DNA of 7,975 bases from the NCBI GenBank assembly GCA_038204345.1, contig JBBRDB010000121.1:1-7975 (forward strand), in the 5' to 3' direction. The DNA comes from JAHJSA01 sp038204345. GTDB taxonomy: Bacteria > Actinomycetota > Thermoleophilia > RBG-16-64-13. A program made the translations under genes and the position numbers. Below are positions 1 to 5,460 of this stretch, in pieces (within the stretch, counting starts at the first letter, position 1; each line of letters starts with the position of its first letter). A model generated the notes under the pieces. The model was given only the letters and a program-made list of their open reading frames with translations. It ran no database searches and was not told where the DNA came from.

Positions 1-771
1 GGGAAGTATCTCCAAGCCTTGGAACAGGACGATTTCGAAGTCCTCCCCGGGGACACCTTTGTGAGGGCCTTCCTCCGCTCGTATGCGAACTTCCTGGGTC
101 TGGAGGCCGATGTGCTCGTGGCGGAATACGCGAGCGCCCACAATTCGGTCTCCGTCTCGCAGCGCGGGCATTCCAACGGGCCTGCACGACTCGCCCGACC
201 GCGCACACGCGGCCGGCGTTCGCAGCCCAACTACGTGGTCGTGGCCGTGGTGGCTCTGATCGCACTGACGATCCTTGCCATCGTCTTCAGGGATAGGGGG
301 CAAGAGCCGGCCGTCATCGATCCCGAGAACATCACCACTACGACCACGGCGCCGACGGATAGTTCCAGTGAGAGCGGCGGGACGCAGCCGGTAGGTCAAG
401 AACTCGTGGCAGGTATGGCCGTAGCCGAGGCGGCCCCACAGGAAGCGCCTCCACAGGAACCGGCCTCGCAAGAAGCGGCCCCACAGCGGGCGGCCGAAGA
501 CCCCCACCCGGACGCTCTGGATCTGACGCTCGAGATCACCCAGAATCGTTGTTGGATCGTGGTGAGGGAGGAGTCGGCCGCGGGGAAGACCCTCTACTCG
601 GGCACCCTGGAGGAGGGGGAGCGACTCACCTACTCCGTCCCGGGTCGGATCTGGTTGCGCATCGGCGATCCTTCCGCGGTGCGGCTGGTGGCCGACGGGC
701 GGGTGTTCGAGGTGCCCGAGCCGTACGGCGATTTCGTCGTGAGCGACGCGGGTCTGCAACGTGCCGAGTGA
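1..771 (+). CDS. rodZ: RodZ-like membrane cytoskeletal protein, 5' end cut off by window
   Basis: The reading frame is open from base 1 and ends at TGA 769-771, so the true start lies upstream; 256 codons are visible. The first residues (KYLQALEQDDFEVLPGDTFV, then an RAFLRSYANFLGLE stretch) match the second half of the RodZ-type helix-turn-helix domain, whose family pattern is 'YL.ALE..DF..LP...YV.GFLR.YA..LGL'. A basic stretch (about residues 60-75) precedes one membrane segment (about 78-96, YVVVAVVALIALTILAIVF). Next comes a low-complexity Thr/Ser then Pro/Gln/Glu/Ala linker (about 97-172). A C-terminal beta domain of the DUF4115 type follows (about 173-238: CWIVVREE, LYSGTLEEGE, GDPSAVRLVADG). 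RodZ ties MreB to the membrane and helps set cell shape. The order HTH, membrane segment, extracytoplasmic domain supports the call. The domain type is clear; equivalence to E. coli RodZ function is inferred. Confidence 0.85.
   Translation, partial: GKYLQALEQDDFEVLPGDTFVRAFLRSYANFLGLEADVLVAEYASAHNSVSVSQRGHSNGPARLARPRTRGRRSQPNYVVVAVVALIALTILAIVFRDRGQEPAVIDPENITTTTTAPTDSSSESGGTQPVGQELVAGMAVAEAAPQEAPPQEPASQEAAPQRAAEDPHPDALDLTLEITQNRCWIVVREESAAGKTLYSGTLEEGERLTYSVPGRIWLRIGDPSAVRLVADGRVFEVPEPYGDFVVSDAGLQRAE
430..489 (+). repeat. Short degenerate PQEA-type repeat in the RodZ linker
   Basis: About residues 144-163 of the RodZ-like protein repeat a four- to five-residue unit (APQEA, PPQEP, ASQEA, APQRA). 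At DNA level GCGGCCCCACAG occurs twice, at about 430 and 477, and CCACAGGAA occurs twice within the block. This is a typical extracytoplasmic spacer that grows or shrinks by slippage. It has no separate function that I can see. Confidence 0.6.
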
Positions 772-784
772 GTAGAGGCAGCCG

Positions 785-2128
785 ATGAGCGCCGCCCACG
801 GAGTCTACATCCTCACGCTCGGTTGCCCCAAGAACGACGCGGACTCCCAAGCGCTTGCCGCAAAGTTACGCGCATCAGGCGTCGAAGTGCTTCAGCACCC
901 GGAGGGCGCTTCGCATGTTCTGCTGAATACCTGCGGTTTCATCGAGGACGCTCGGGAGGAGTCGATCAACGCGGTCTTGTCCGCCGCGCACGGGTTCGCC
1001 CAGGCCGAGATCCTGGTGATGGGGTGTCTGGTAGAGCGCTATCGCGAGGACTTGACGGCGGAGCTACCGGAGGTGGGCGGATGGTACGGCCTGCGGGACG
1101 TCCCTCAGCTGCACAAGCGCTTGGTCGAGGAAGTGGCCGGTTCGAACCTTGACGCCGGCGCTCTGGAGCACTCCCCGGTCGTGAGCGCCCCACCGCGTAG
1201 CTTCGCCTACATCAAGATCTCCGATGGATGCGATCACCTCTGTAGCTTCTGCGCAATACCGCAGATCAAGGGACCGTACCGCCCCGTGCCGACGGAGGAG
1301 ATCCTCGAGAACGTCCGGCGGGAGATCGGCGAAGGGGTTCGCGAGCTGGTGCTGGTGGGCCAGGACACCGCCATCTGGGAGTGCGGTGACTTGGAACTCC
1401 TCGATCTCGTGGATATCGTGGCCGCGGACGATCGTGTGGCCCGGGTGCGTCTCATGTACTTGCAGCCGGAGCATGTGGGTCCCCGACTCTTGGAGTCCAT
1501 GGCCGTACACCGCAAGCTTTGCCGCTACCTCGACATCCCCTTCCAGCACGCCGGCCGTTCGGTCTTGAGCCGGATGGGCAGAGCCGGTGACGCAGCTTCG
1601 TACCTTGCCCTACTGGAGAGGGCCCGAGATCTCATGCCAGACGTGTCGTTGAGGAGCACCTTCTTAGTGGGCTTCCCTGGAGAAACCGACGACGACGTGG
1701 ACGAACTCCTCCGCTTCATCGCTGAGGCAGGCTTCGAGCACGCCGGTGTCTTCGCCTACAGTCCGGAGGAGGGCACCCGGGCGGCGCTCCTCGCGCACCG
1801 CGTCCCTGAGGCGGTGGTGCGCGAACGCCTGGGAGTTGTGGCCGGCGCGATCTCCGATGCTGCCGAACGCGCGGTAGCCGAGCGCGTCGGTGACCTGGCG
1901 GACGTACTGGTGGATCGCTTTGACGACGACGAAGGGCCGGAGGGCACCTATGCCGTAGCCCGCACGCGCGGCCAGGCACCCGAAGTCGACGGGGTCACCT
2001 TCCTGGTGGGGAGTCGTCCGCGCGGCGTGAGGGTAGGCGACACGACGCGCGTTCTGCTTACGGAGAGCATAGGCTACGATCTGGTGGCTACACCTATCGA
2101 CGTCACGGGCGGCGGCTCATGCGACTGA
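785..2128 (+). CDS. rimO: Ribosomal protein S12 Asp methylthiotransferase RimO
   Basis: RimO is a radical-SAM enzyme with two 4Fe-4S clusters that adds a methylthio group to a conserved aspartate of ribosomal protein S12. The 447-residue length fits the family. The N-terminal MTTase domain has its three cluster cysteines at Cys14 (LGCPKNDADS), Cys50 (NTCGFI) and Cys81 (MGCL). The radical-SAM cluster motif CDHLCSFC gives Cys149, Cys153 and Cys156. Further family blocks are GQDTAIW, YLQPE, YLDIPFQHA and STFLVGFPGET. The C-terminal TRAM domain contains APEVDG and ends near YDL. CPKN and YLDIP..HA point to RimO rather than MiaB, whose equivalents are CQMN and LP.QSGS. The ATG start has GAGG at 775-778, six bases upstream. 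The gene starts 13 bases after the RodZ-like gene and its last ten bases overlap pgsA. Confidence 0.96.
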   Translation: MSAAHGVYILTLGCPKNDADSQALAAKLRASGVEVLQHPEGASHVLLNTCGFIEDAREESINAVLSAAHGFAQAEILVMGCLVERYREDLTAELPEVGGWYGLRDVPQLHKRLVEEVAGSNLDAGALEHSPVVSAPPRSFAYIKISDGCDHLCSFCAIPQIKGPYRPVPTEEILENVRREIGEGVRELVLVGQDTAIWECGDLELLDLVDIVAADDRVARVRLMYLQPEHVGPRLLESMAVHRKLCRYLDIPFQHAGRSVLSRMGRAGDAASYLALLERARDLMPDVSLRSTFLVGFPGETDDDVDELLRFIAEAGFEHAGVFAYSPEEGTRAALLAHRVPEAVVRERLGVVAGAISDAAERAVAERVGDLADVLVDRFDDDEGPEGTYAVARTRGQAPEVDGVTFLVGSRPRGVRVGDTTRVLLTESIGYDLVATPIDVTGGGSCD

Positions 2129-2745
2129 ACCTACCCAACTCCATCACCATATTCAGAATCCTGCTCATACCGGTCTTCATGGCGTTCCTACTGGGAGCGC
2201 TCCCGTTCGGGGGCGACCGCGCCGGAGCGGAGGACCTGAGCGCCCTGGTCTCCGCGGGGATCTTCATCCTCGCAGCGGCGTCCGATTCTCTGGACGGCTA
2301 CTTCGCCCGGCGCCGCCGACAGATCACGGTCCTCGGAGCCTTTCTCGATCCGCTCGCGGACAAGCTGCTCGTGTCGGCCGCGTTGTTGGCCCTCATCGAA
2401 CTCGGAAAGCTGCCGGCGTGGATAGCCATGGTGATCATCGCGCGGGAGTTCGCAGTATCGGGCCTGCGCATGGTGGCCGCCGCCGAGAGCGTCATCATCC
2501 CAGCCAGCAAGTGGGGCAAAGCCAAGACTGTGAGCCAGATGGCGGCCATACTGGCCATCATCCTGGAGCCCTCCTACACCATCGGTGGCCGGTCGATCTC
2601 CTGGTATCTGGTGGGCCTGGCGGTCGGGCTCACCATCTGGAGCGGGGCGGACTACTTCTTGAAGGCCCGAGAGCGCCTGCATTTGCCCGAGCCACAGCCC
2701 GTGGGGTCGACGAACGACGGTCGCGCGCCCGACAATGGAACCTGA
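2119..2745 (+). CDS. pgsA: CDP-diacylglycerol--glycerol-3-phosphate 3-phosphatidyltransferase
   Basis: PgsA makes phosphatidylglycerol phosphate from CDP-diacylglycerol and sn-glycerol-3-phosphate, the committed step to phosphatidylglycerol and cardiolipin in the inner membrane. The full CDP-alcohol phosphotransferase signature is present at residues 56-81: Asp56, Asp59-Gly60, Ala63-Arg64, Gly73, Asp77 and Asp81, with exact spacing D-x2-D-G-x2-A-R-x8-G-x3-D-x3-D. The N-terminus (LPNSITIFRILLIPVFMAF) is the usual amphipathic start and first membrane helix. More hydrophobic helices follow, ending in a hydrophilic tail of about 25 residues. Length is 208 residues, slightly longer than the common 180-200 because of that tail and a loop near residues 30-42. 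The start overlaps the rimO end by ten bases and no strong Shine-Dalgarno sequence is visible, so translation is probably coupled. Related CDP-alcohol transferases share the motif, but the N-terminus and the neighbours favour PgsA. Confidence 0.93.
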   Translation: MRLNLPNSITIFRILLIPVFMAFLLGALPFGGDRAGAEDLSALVSAGIFILAAASDSLDGYFARRRRQITVLGAFLDPLADKLLVSAALLALIELGKLPAWIAMVIIAREFAVSGLRMVAAAESVIIPASKWGKAKTVSQMAAILAIILEPSYTIGGRSISWYLVGLAVGLTIWSGADYFLKARERLHLPEPQPVGSTNDGRAPDNGT

Positions 2746-3289
2746 ACGCCGTCGACTCTTCGTAGGCGTTCCCCTGGCCGAGGAGCTTCTTGGATTCGTG
2801 GATGAGGCGCAGGCGGCGCTGCCCGCCCGCAGCGACATACGCCTCACCCGCCGGGACCAACTGCACGTGACTCTCTGCTTCCTGGGCGAACGCGACGGCG
2901 AGGCGACTGAGCGAGCAACCCGAGTTCTGTCCGAAGTACCGTGTACCATGGGTGGAGTCGTGTCGCTCGGCGGATTCCTTTGTTTACCCTCGGCGGCGCG
3001 GGCCAGGGTCGTGGCTCTTGCCATCCAGGACGATGAGGGCATACTTGCAGCACTGTTCGAGCGGGTGGCGTCTGGGCTGGAGAGCGAAGTCCTGTTCCAG
3101 CGGGAGGCTCGGCCGTTCCGGCCACACCTCACGATCGCGCGTCTGCGGCGGTCGGGCAAGCTGGGACTAAGTGCCGATATGCCCGGGGCCGGCTTCGAGA
3201 TACGGTCTGTGTGTCTGTACGAGAGCGTTATGAGCCGCGAAGGCGCCCGATACGAGGTGCTCCAGGCGGTGGAGTTCGATAATCAGTAG
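2735..3289 (+). CDS. thpR: RNA 2',3'-cyclic phosphodiesterase (2H family, LigT/ThpR type)
   Basis: This is a 184-residue member of the 2H phosphoesterase superfamily, which opens 2',3'-cyclic phosphate RNA ends to 2'-phosphate; LigT was also known as a 2'-5' RNA ligase. Both catalytic H-x-T motifs are present: His44-Val45-Thr46 in LHVTLCFLGE, and His131-Leu132-Thr133 in RPHLTIAR. Spacing between the motifs and total length are normal. The N-terminus RLFVGVPL matches the family's usual 'RLF.A..L' opening. The ATG overlaps the pgsA end by 11 bases, suggesting coupled translation, and the TAG stop is 22 bases before recA. In Thermus and Deinococcus a thpR/ligT gene lies between cinA and recA, so this position is a known association. 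The physiological RNA substrate is unknown from sequence. Confidence 0.91.
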   Translation: MEPERRRLFVGVPLAEELLGFVDEAQAALPARSDIRLTRRDQLHVTLCFLGERDGEATERATRVLSEVPCTMGGVVSLGGFLCLPSAARARVVALAIQDDEGILAALFERVASGLESEVLFQREARPFRPHLTIARLRRSGKLGLSADMPGAGFEIRSVCLYESVMSREGARYEVLQAVEFDNQ

Positions 3290-3301
3290 AGTCCGACGTG
3301 T

Positions 3302-3311
3302 AGGAGGAGAC
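3302..3311 (+). promoter_or_regulatory. Strong Shine-Dalgarno sequence deciding the recA GTG start
   Basis: AGGAGGAGA lies directly before GTG at 3312. It is the strongest ribosome binding site in the window and fixes the recA start on a GTG codon. It fits the high expression expected of recA even though the genes before it use overlapping, coupled starts. Confidence 0.8.
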
Positions 3312-4355
3312 GTGGAGAAGGAGAAAGCCCTCGAGATGGCGGTGGGGCAGATCGAACGGCAGTACGGCAAGGGCGCGATCATGCGCATGGGTGATGGGGC
3401 GATCATGAGCGTCCCCGCGATCTCCACCGGCTCGCTGGGTCTCGACCTGGCTCTCGGCGTGGGTGGCGTCCCGCGAGGTCGGGTCATCGAGATCTTCGGT
3501 CCGGAATCGAGCGGTAAGACCACTCTCGCCTTCCACATCATCGCGCAGGCTCAGAAGGCGGGGGGCAAGGCCGCCTTCATCGATGCCGAGCACGCGATGG
3601 ACCCCATGTACGCCCGCAGGATCGGCGTCCAGGTGGACGACCTGCTACTGGCCCAGCCCGATCACGGCGAACAGGCACTGGAGATAGCCGAGTTGCTCAT
3701 CAGGAGCGGAGCGCTCGACGTACTGGTGGTCGATTCAGTGGCTGCCTTGACCCCTCGAGCGGAGATCGAGGGTGAGATGGGCGACTCTCACGTCGGGCTG
3801 CAGGCGCGGCTGATGAGTCAGGCGCTCAGGAAACTCGCGGGCACCATCAACAAGACCCAGACCTCGGCCATATTCATCAACCAACTCAGGGAGAAGATCG
3901 GGGTGATGTTCGGCAACCCGGAAGTCACCCCAGGTGGGCGGGCACTCAAGTTCTACTCGTCGGTGCGACTCGACATCCGGCGCATCGAGACGTTGAAAGA
4001 CGGCGACCAGGCCGTGGGAAACCGGGTGCGGGTGCGGGTGGTCAAGAACAAGGTCGCGCCGCCCTTCCGCCAGGCGGAGTTCGACGTCATGTATGGCACG
4101 GGCGTCTCTGTCGAGGGCGAGATACTCGACCTGGCAGCCGAGCACAAGGTCGTCCAGAAGAGCGGCGCCTGGTACAGCTACGGCGATCTCCGCCTGGGCC
4201 AGGGCCGGGAGAACGTGAAGAACTTCCTGCGGGAGGACCCTGAGCTCCTGGCTAAGCTGCGCAGCGAGATCTTGGCGGTGATCAAGCCGTCGTTCGCATA
4301 CGGCGATACGCCGGCCGCAACCGAGGAGGGGGAGGTCGCTGCCGCCGCAGAGTAA
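3312..4355 (+). CDS. recA: Recombinase RecA
   Basis: RecA forms ATP-dependent filaments on single-stranded DNA, drives strand exchange and stimulates LexA self-cleavage. The 347-residue length is normal and there is no intein. The Walker A motif GPESSGKTT is at residues 63-71. The Walker B strand DVLVVD ends at Asp141-Ser142, followed by the conserved block VAALTPRAEIEGEMGDSH. The L2 DNA-binding loop region carries FINQLREKIGVMFGNPEVTP then GGRALKFYSSVR. The C-terminal domain contains GAWYSYGDLRLGQGRENVK and ends in a short acidic and alanine-rich tail. The start is GTG with an AGGAGG Shine-Dalgarno. GATAAT at 3278-3283 resembles a -10 box but has no good -35 partner, so a recA-specific promoter is unproven. 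I see no GAAC-N4-GTTC LexA box just upstream. The recX gene follows by 22 bases. Confidence 0.99.
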   Translation: MEKEKALEMAVGQIERQYGKGAIMRMGDGAIMSVPAISTGSLGLDLALGVGGVPRGRVIEIFGPESSGKTTLAFHIIAQAQKAGGKAAFIDAEHAMDPMYARRIGVQVDDLLLAQPDHGEQALEIAELLIRSGALDVLVVDSVAALTPRAEIEGEMGDSHVGLQARLMSQALRKLAGTINKTQTSAIFINQLREKIGVMFGNPEVTPGGRALKFYSSVRLDIRRIETLKDGDQAVGNRVRVRVVKNKVAPPFRQAEFDVMYGTGVSVEGEILDLAAEHKVVQKSGAWYSYGDLRLGQGRENVKNFLREDPELLAKLRSEILAVIKPSFAYGDTPAATEEGEVAAAAE

Positions 4356-4379
4356 GGAGCCTGACGAGAGGCGCTCCTT
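4354..4379 (+). promoter_or_regulatory. Hairpin across the recA stop and the upstream recX start
   Basis: AAGGA (4354-4358) plus GCCT (4359-4362) pair with AGGC (4369-4372) and TCCTT (4375-4379), leaving a GC bulge (4373-4374) and a GACGAG loop. A simpler form pairs AAGGAGC with GCTCCTT. No T-tract follows, so it is not a standard intrinsic terminator. It includes most of the TAA stop of recA and covers the TTG at 4378 and its GAGAGG, so it could lower recX translation or protect the recA message. Pairing is seen by eye; function is inferred. Confidence 0.45.
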
Positions 4380-5127
4380 GACGGGAGATCTGGGGCATTC
4401 CCCGGAGGCATCCCGCAGCACGGAAGAAAGCTCCGTGGGGGACTTTTCAGAGGTGCGGCGGGTCGCTCCCGATCCGCGGGAGCCGACTCGAGTGCGGGTC
4501 GAGCTTGACGGGGGTCCCCGCCTGGTGATCGACGTCTCGCTGGCGTCCGAGCTGGGGCTCTCGAAGGGTATGCGTCTCGAAGGAGATTCGCTCCGCCGTC
4601 TTCTGGAGGAAGGCGAGCGGGGGGCGGCGCGGGCTCGGGCCCTCCGCTATCTCGAGACCCGCGAGCGCTCCTGCGCGGAGGTGGAGCGGCGCTTGGCCCG
4701 CTACGGCTACGGTCCGGCACTGATCGGCGACGTCATGGCATGGCTCATCGACCTGGGGTATGTCAACGATCGTCGTTTCGCCCAATGGTTCGCGCGTGCA
4801 CGCTCCCACAACTCGTGGGGGCCACGCCGGATCACCCACGACCTGCTACAGAAAGGCGTCGACAGGAGCATCATAGCCGAGGTCGTGGGTGCGATGCGGC
4901 CGCAAGGAGACGCGGCGGCTGAGGTCGTGGCTGAGTTGGCCGCGATGCTCGAACGACGATTCGCCCGCGAACTGGCCGCCGACCCAGCAAAGGCCGAGCG
5001 ACGCATCGCGGCCTTCTTAGAGCGCAGAGGTCACGGCTGGGAGGTCATACGTTCGGTTCTGCGGCAGCTGAACACGCAGGACGAAGGGCGGCCACCGAAC
5101 GGGCCCGAAGATGCAGCTGTTTCTTGA
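4378..5127 (+). CDS. recX: RecX family regulator of RecA
   Basis: RecX binds RecA filaments and limits their extension and activity. The product is 249 residues from TTG 4378. Residues about 27-75 look like the N-terminal beta segment found in Bacillus-type RecX (a VRVELDGGPRLVIDV strand pair, then ELGLSKGMRL). The RecX three-helix repeats follow: ALRYLETRERSCAEVERRLA at about 87-106, then LIDLGYVNDRRFAQWFARAR, then WGPRRITHDLLQKGVDRSII. A last repeat is near the C-terminus (AAFLERRGHGWEVIRSVL). An alternative start is GTG 4435, with GGAAG eight bases before it. It removes 19 low-complexity residues, lies outside the hairpin at 4354-4379 and matches the Bacillus-type N-terminus better, so it may be the true start. 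Position right after recA supports the call. The TGA stop overlaps the -35 box of the next promoter. Confidence 0.92.
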   Translation: MTGDLGHSPEASRSTEESSVGDFSEVRRVAPDPREPTRVRVELDGGPRLVIDVSLASELGLSKGMRLEGDSLRRLLEEGERGAARARALRYLETRERSCAEVERRLARYGYGPALIGDVMAWLIDLGYVNDRRFAQWFARARSHNSWGPRRITHDLLQKGVDRSIIAEVVGAMRPQGDAAAEVVAELAAMLERRFARELAADPAKAERRIAAFLERRGHGWEVIRSVLRQLNTQDEGRPPNGPEDAAVS

Positions 5128-5153
5128 CACTTTCCGCACAGAACGGATACACT
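5124..5153 (+). promoter_or_regulatory. Sigma70-type promoter for the recX-rny intergenic RNA
   Basis: A perfect -35 hexamer TTGACA (5124-5129) and a good -10 hexamer TACACT (5148-5153) are separated by 18 bases. Transcription would start near 5159-5161. The -35 box contains the recX stop codon TGA (5125-5127). The spacer holds a small inverted repeat, TCCG-N7-CGGA (5133-5147), which could be an operator but is short enough to be chance. Confidence 0.6.
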
Positions 5154-5159
5154 GACTGT

Positions 5160-5390
5160 GCTTGTGATGATCGGTTTGGCGACGGGGAACGCAGTCCACT
5201 CGTAGCGATAGATTTTCCTGGTAAACAGCGGTCGTGTGACAGAGGTCGAAGGCTACAACTACAAGGTTATGACCAATCACAGATCCGGACGATCCGGCGA
5301 GGTGCCGGACCAACCGTGAATCGCTGACAGCCTCAGGAGTCGAGAGGGGCGCAGAACCAGCCGCACAACCGGGCTAGTGCTCGGTTTTTT
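5160..5390 (+). ncRNA. Candidate structured small RNA, or long attenuated leader of rny; class not recognised
   Basis: The stretch between recX and rny has no convincing protein gene but has a promoter at one end and an intrinsic terminator at the other, defining a transcript of about 230 nt. By hand count GC is about 56% (145 of 260 bases, 5131-5390), against about 68% in one 60-base sample of rny. Hand folding gives a long-range closing helix: CGGTTTGG (5172-5179) with CCAACCG (5310-5316, one bulged T), extended by GAT/ATC (5166-5168 with 5320-5322) and GC/GC (5160-5161 with 5323-5324). It encloses GGGGAA/TTTTCC (5184-5189 with 5213-5218); GTGA/TCAC plus GGTC/GACC (5236-5247 with 5271-5280); and TCCGGC-GAGGT-GCCGGA (5293-5309). 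CCTC/GAGG (5331-5347) follows before the terminator. This branched plan does not look like rod-shaped 6S RNA, and I see no tmRNA, SRP or RNase P signature. An independent sRNA and an rny leader remain equally open. Confidence 0.5.
5368..5390 (+). terminator. Rho-independent terminator upstream of rny
   Basis: ACCGGGC (5368-5374) pairs with GCTCGGT (5379-5385) around a TAGT loop, giving a seven-pair stem with one G-T wobble. The T-tract 5385-5390 (six Ts) follows at once. It points in the same direction as all the genes and ends the transcript from the 5124-5153 promoter. It is 70 bases before the rny ATG, so rny needs read-through, controlled antitermination or a promoter I cannot see. Confidence 0.8.
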
Positions 5391-5460
5391 CATGTCGTCG
5401 CCCGGTCTTCACATCGGATGAGAGCGTCACCAGCCGCACTACGAATGGACTGGAGAGTCG
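5391..5460 (+). promoter_or_regulatory. rny leader after the terminator, with Shine-Dalgarno in a small hairpin loop
   Basis: These 70 bases carry the rny ribosome binding site GGAG (5452-5455), five bases before ATG 5461. The site is flanked by GACT (5448-5451) and AGTC (5456-5459), which can pair to display GGAG as a tetraloop; with four pairs the hairpin is weak. TTCACA at 5408-5413 resembles a -35 box but has no -10 box at usable spacing, so I find no second promoter here. Confidence 0.4.

Noticed and set aside
2188..3159. Minus-strand open frame (323 codons) opposite pgsA and thpR
   Set aside because: It spans two real genes, is very rich in Arg and Ser, and has no recognisable motif, which is the usual pattern of a shadow frame in high-GC DNA.
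3278..3283. GATAAT as the -10 box of a recA promoter
   Set aside because: The hexamer matches five of six positions, but the bases 16-18 upstream do not resemble TTGACA and there is no extended -10 TG, so it is too weak to annotate.
3355..3367. GAACGGCAGTACG as a LexA-like box
   Set aside because: It resembles GAAC-N4-GTTC except at one position, but it lies inside the recA coding sequence at conserved codons (ERQYG), so codon constraint explains it.
3312..4355. Intein in RecA
   Set aside because: Actinobacterial recA genes sometimes carry one, but the protein is collinear with normal RecA at 347 residues and has no insertion.
5124..5327. 67-codon plus-strand frame starting at TTG 5124 in the recX-rny gap
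   Set aside because: Its start lies inside the promoter -35 box and recX stop, there is no Shine-Dalgarno, and its codons do not show the GC-rich third positions of the neighbouring genes.
5160..5390. 6S RNA, tmRNA, SRP RNA or RNase P RNA identity for the intergenic transcript
   Set aside because: The fold is branched rather than one long rod (against 6S). There is no tag-peptide frame or tRNA-like end (against tmRNA), no GGAAGGAAGCA-like SRP core, and it is too short for RNase P and lacks GAGGAAAGUCC.
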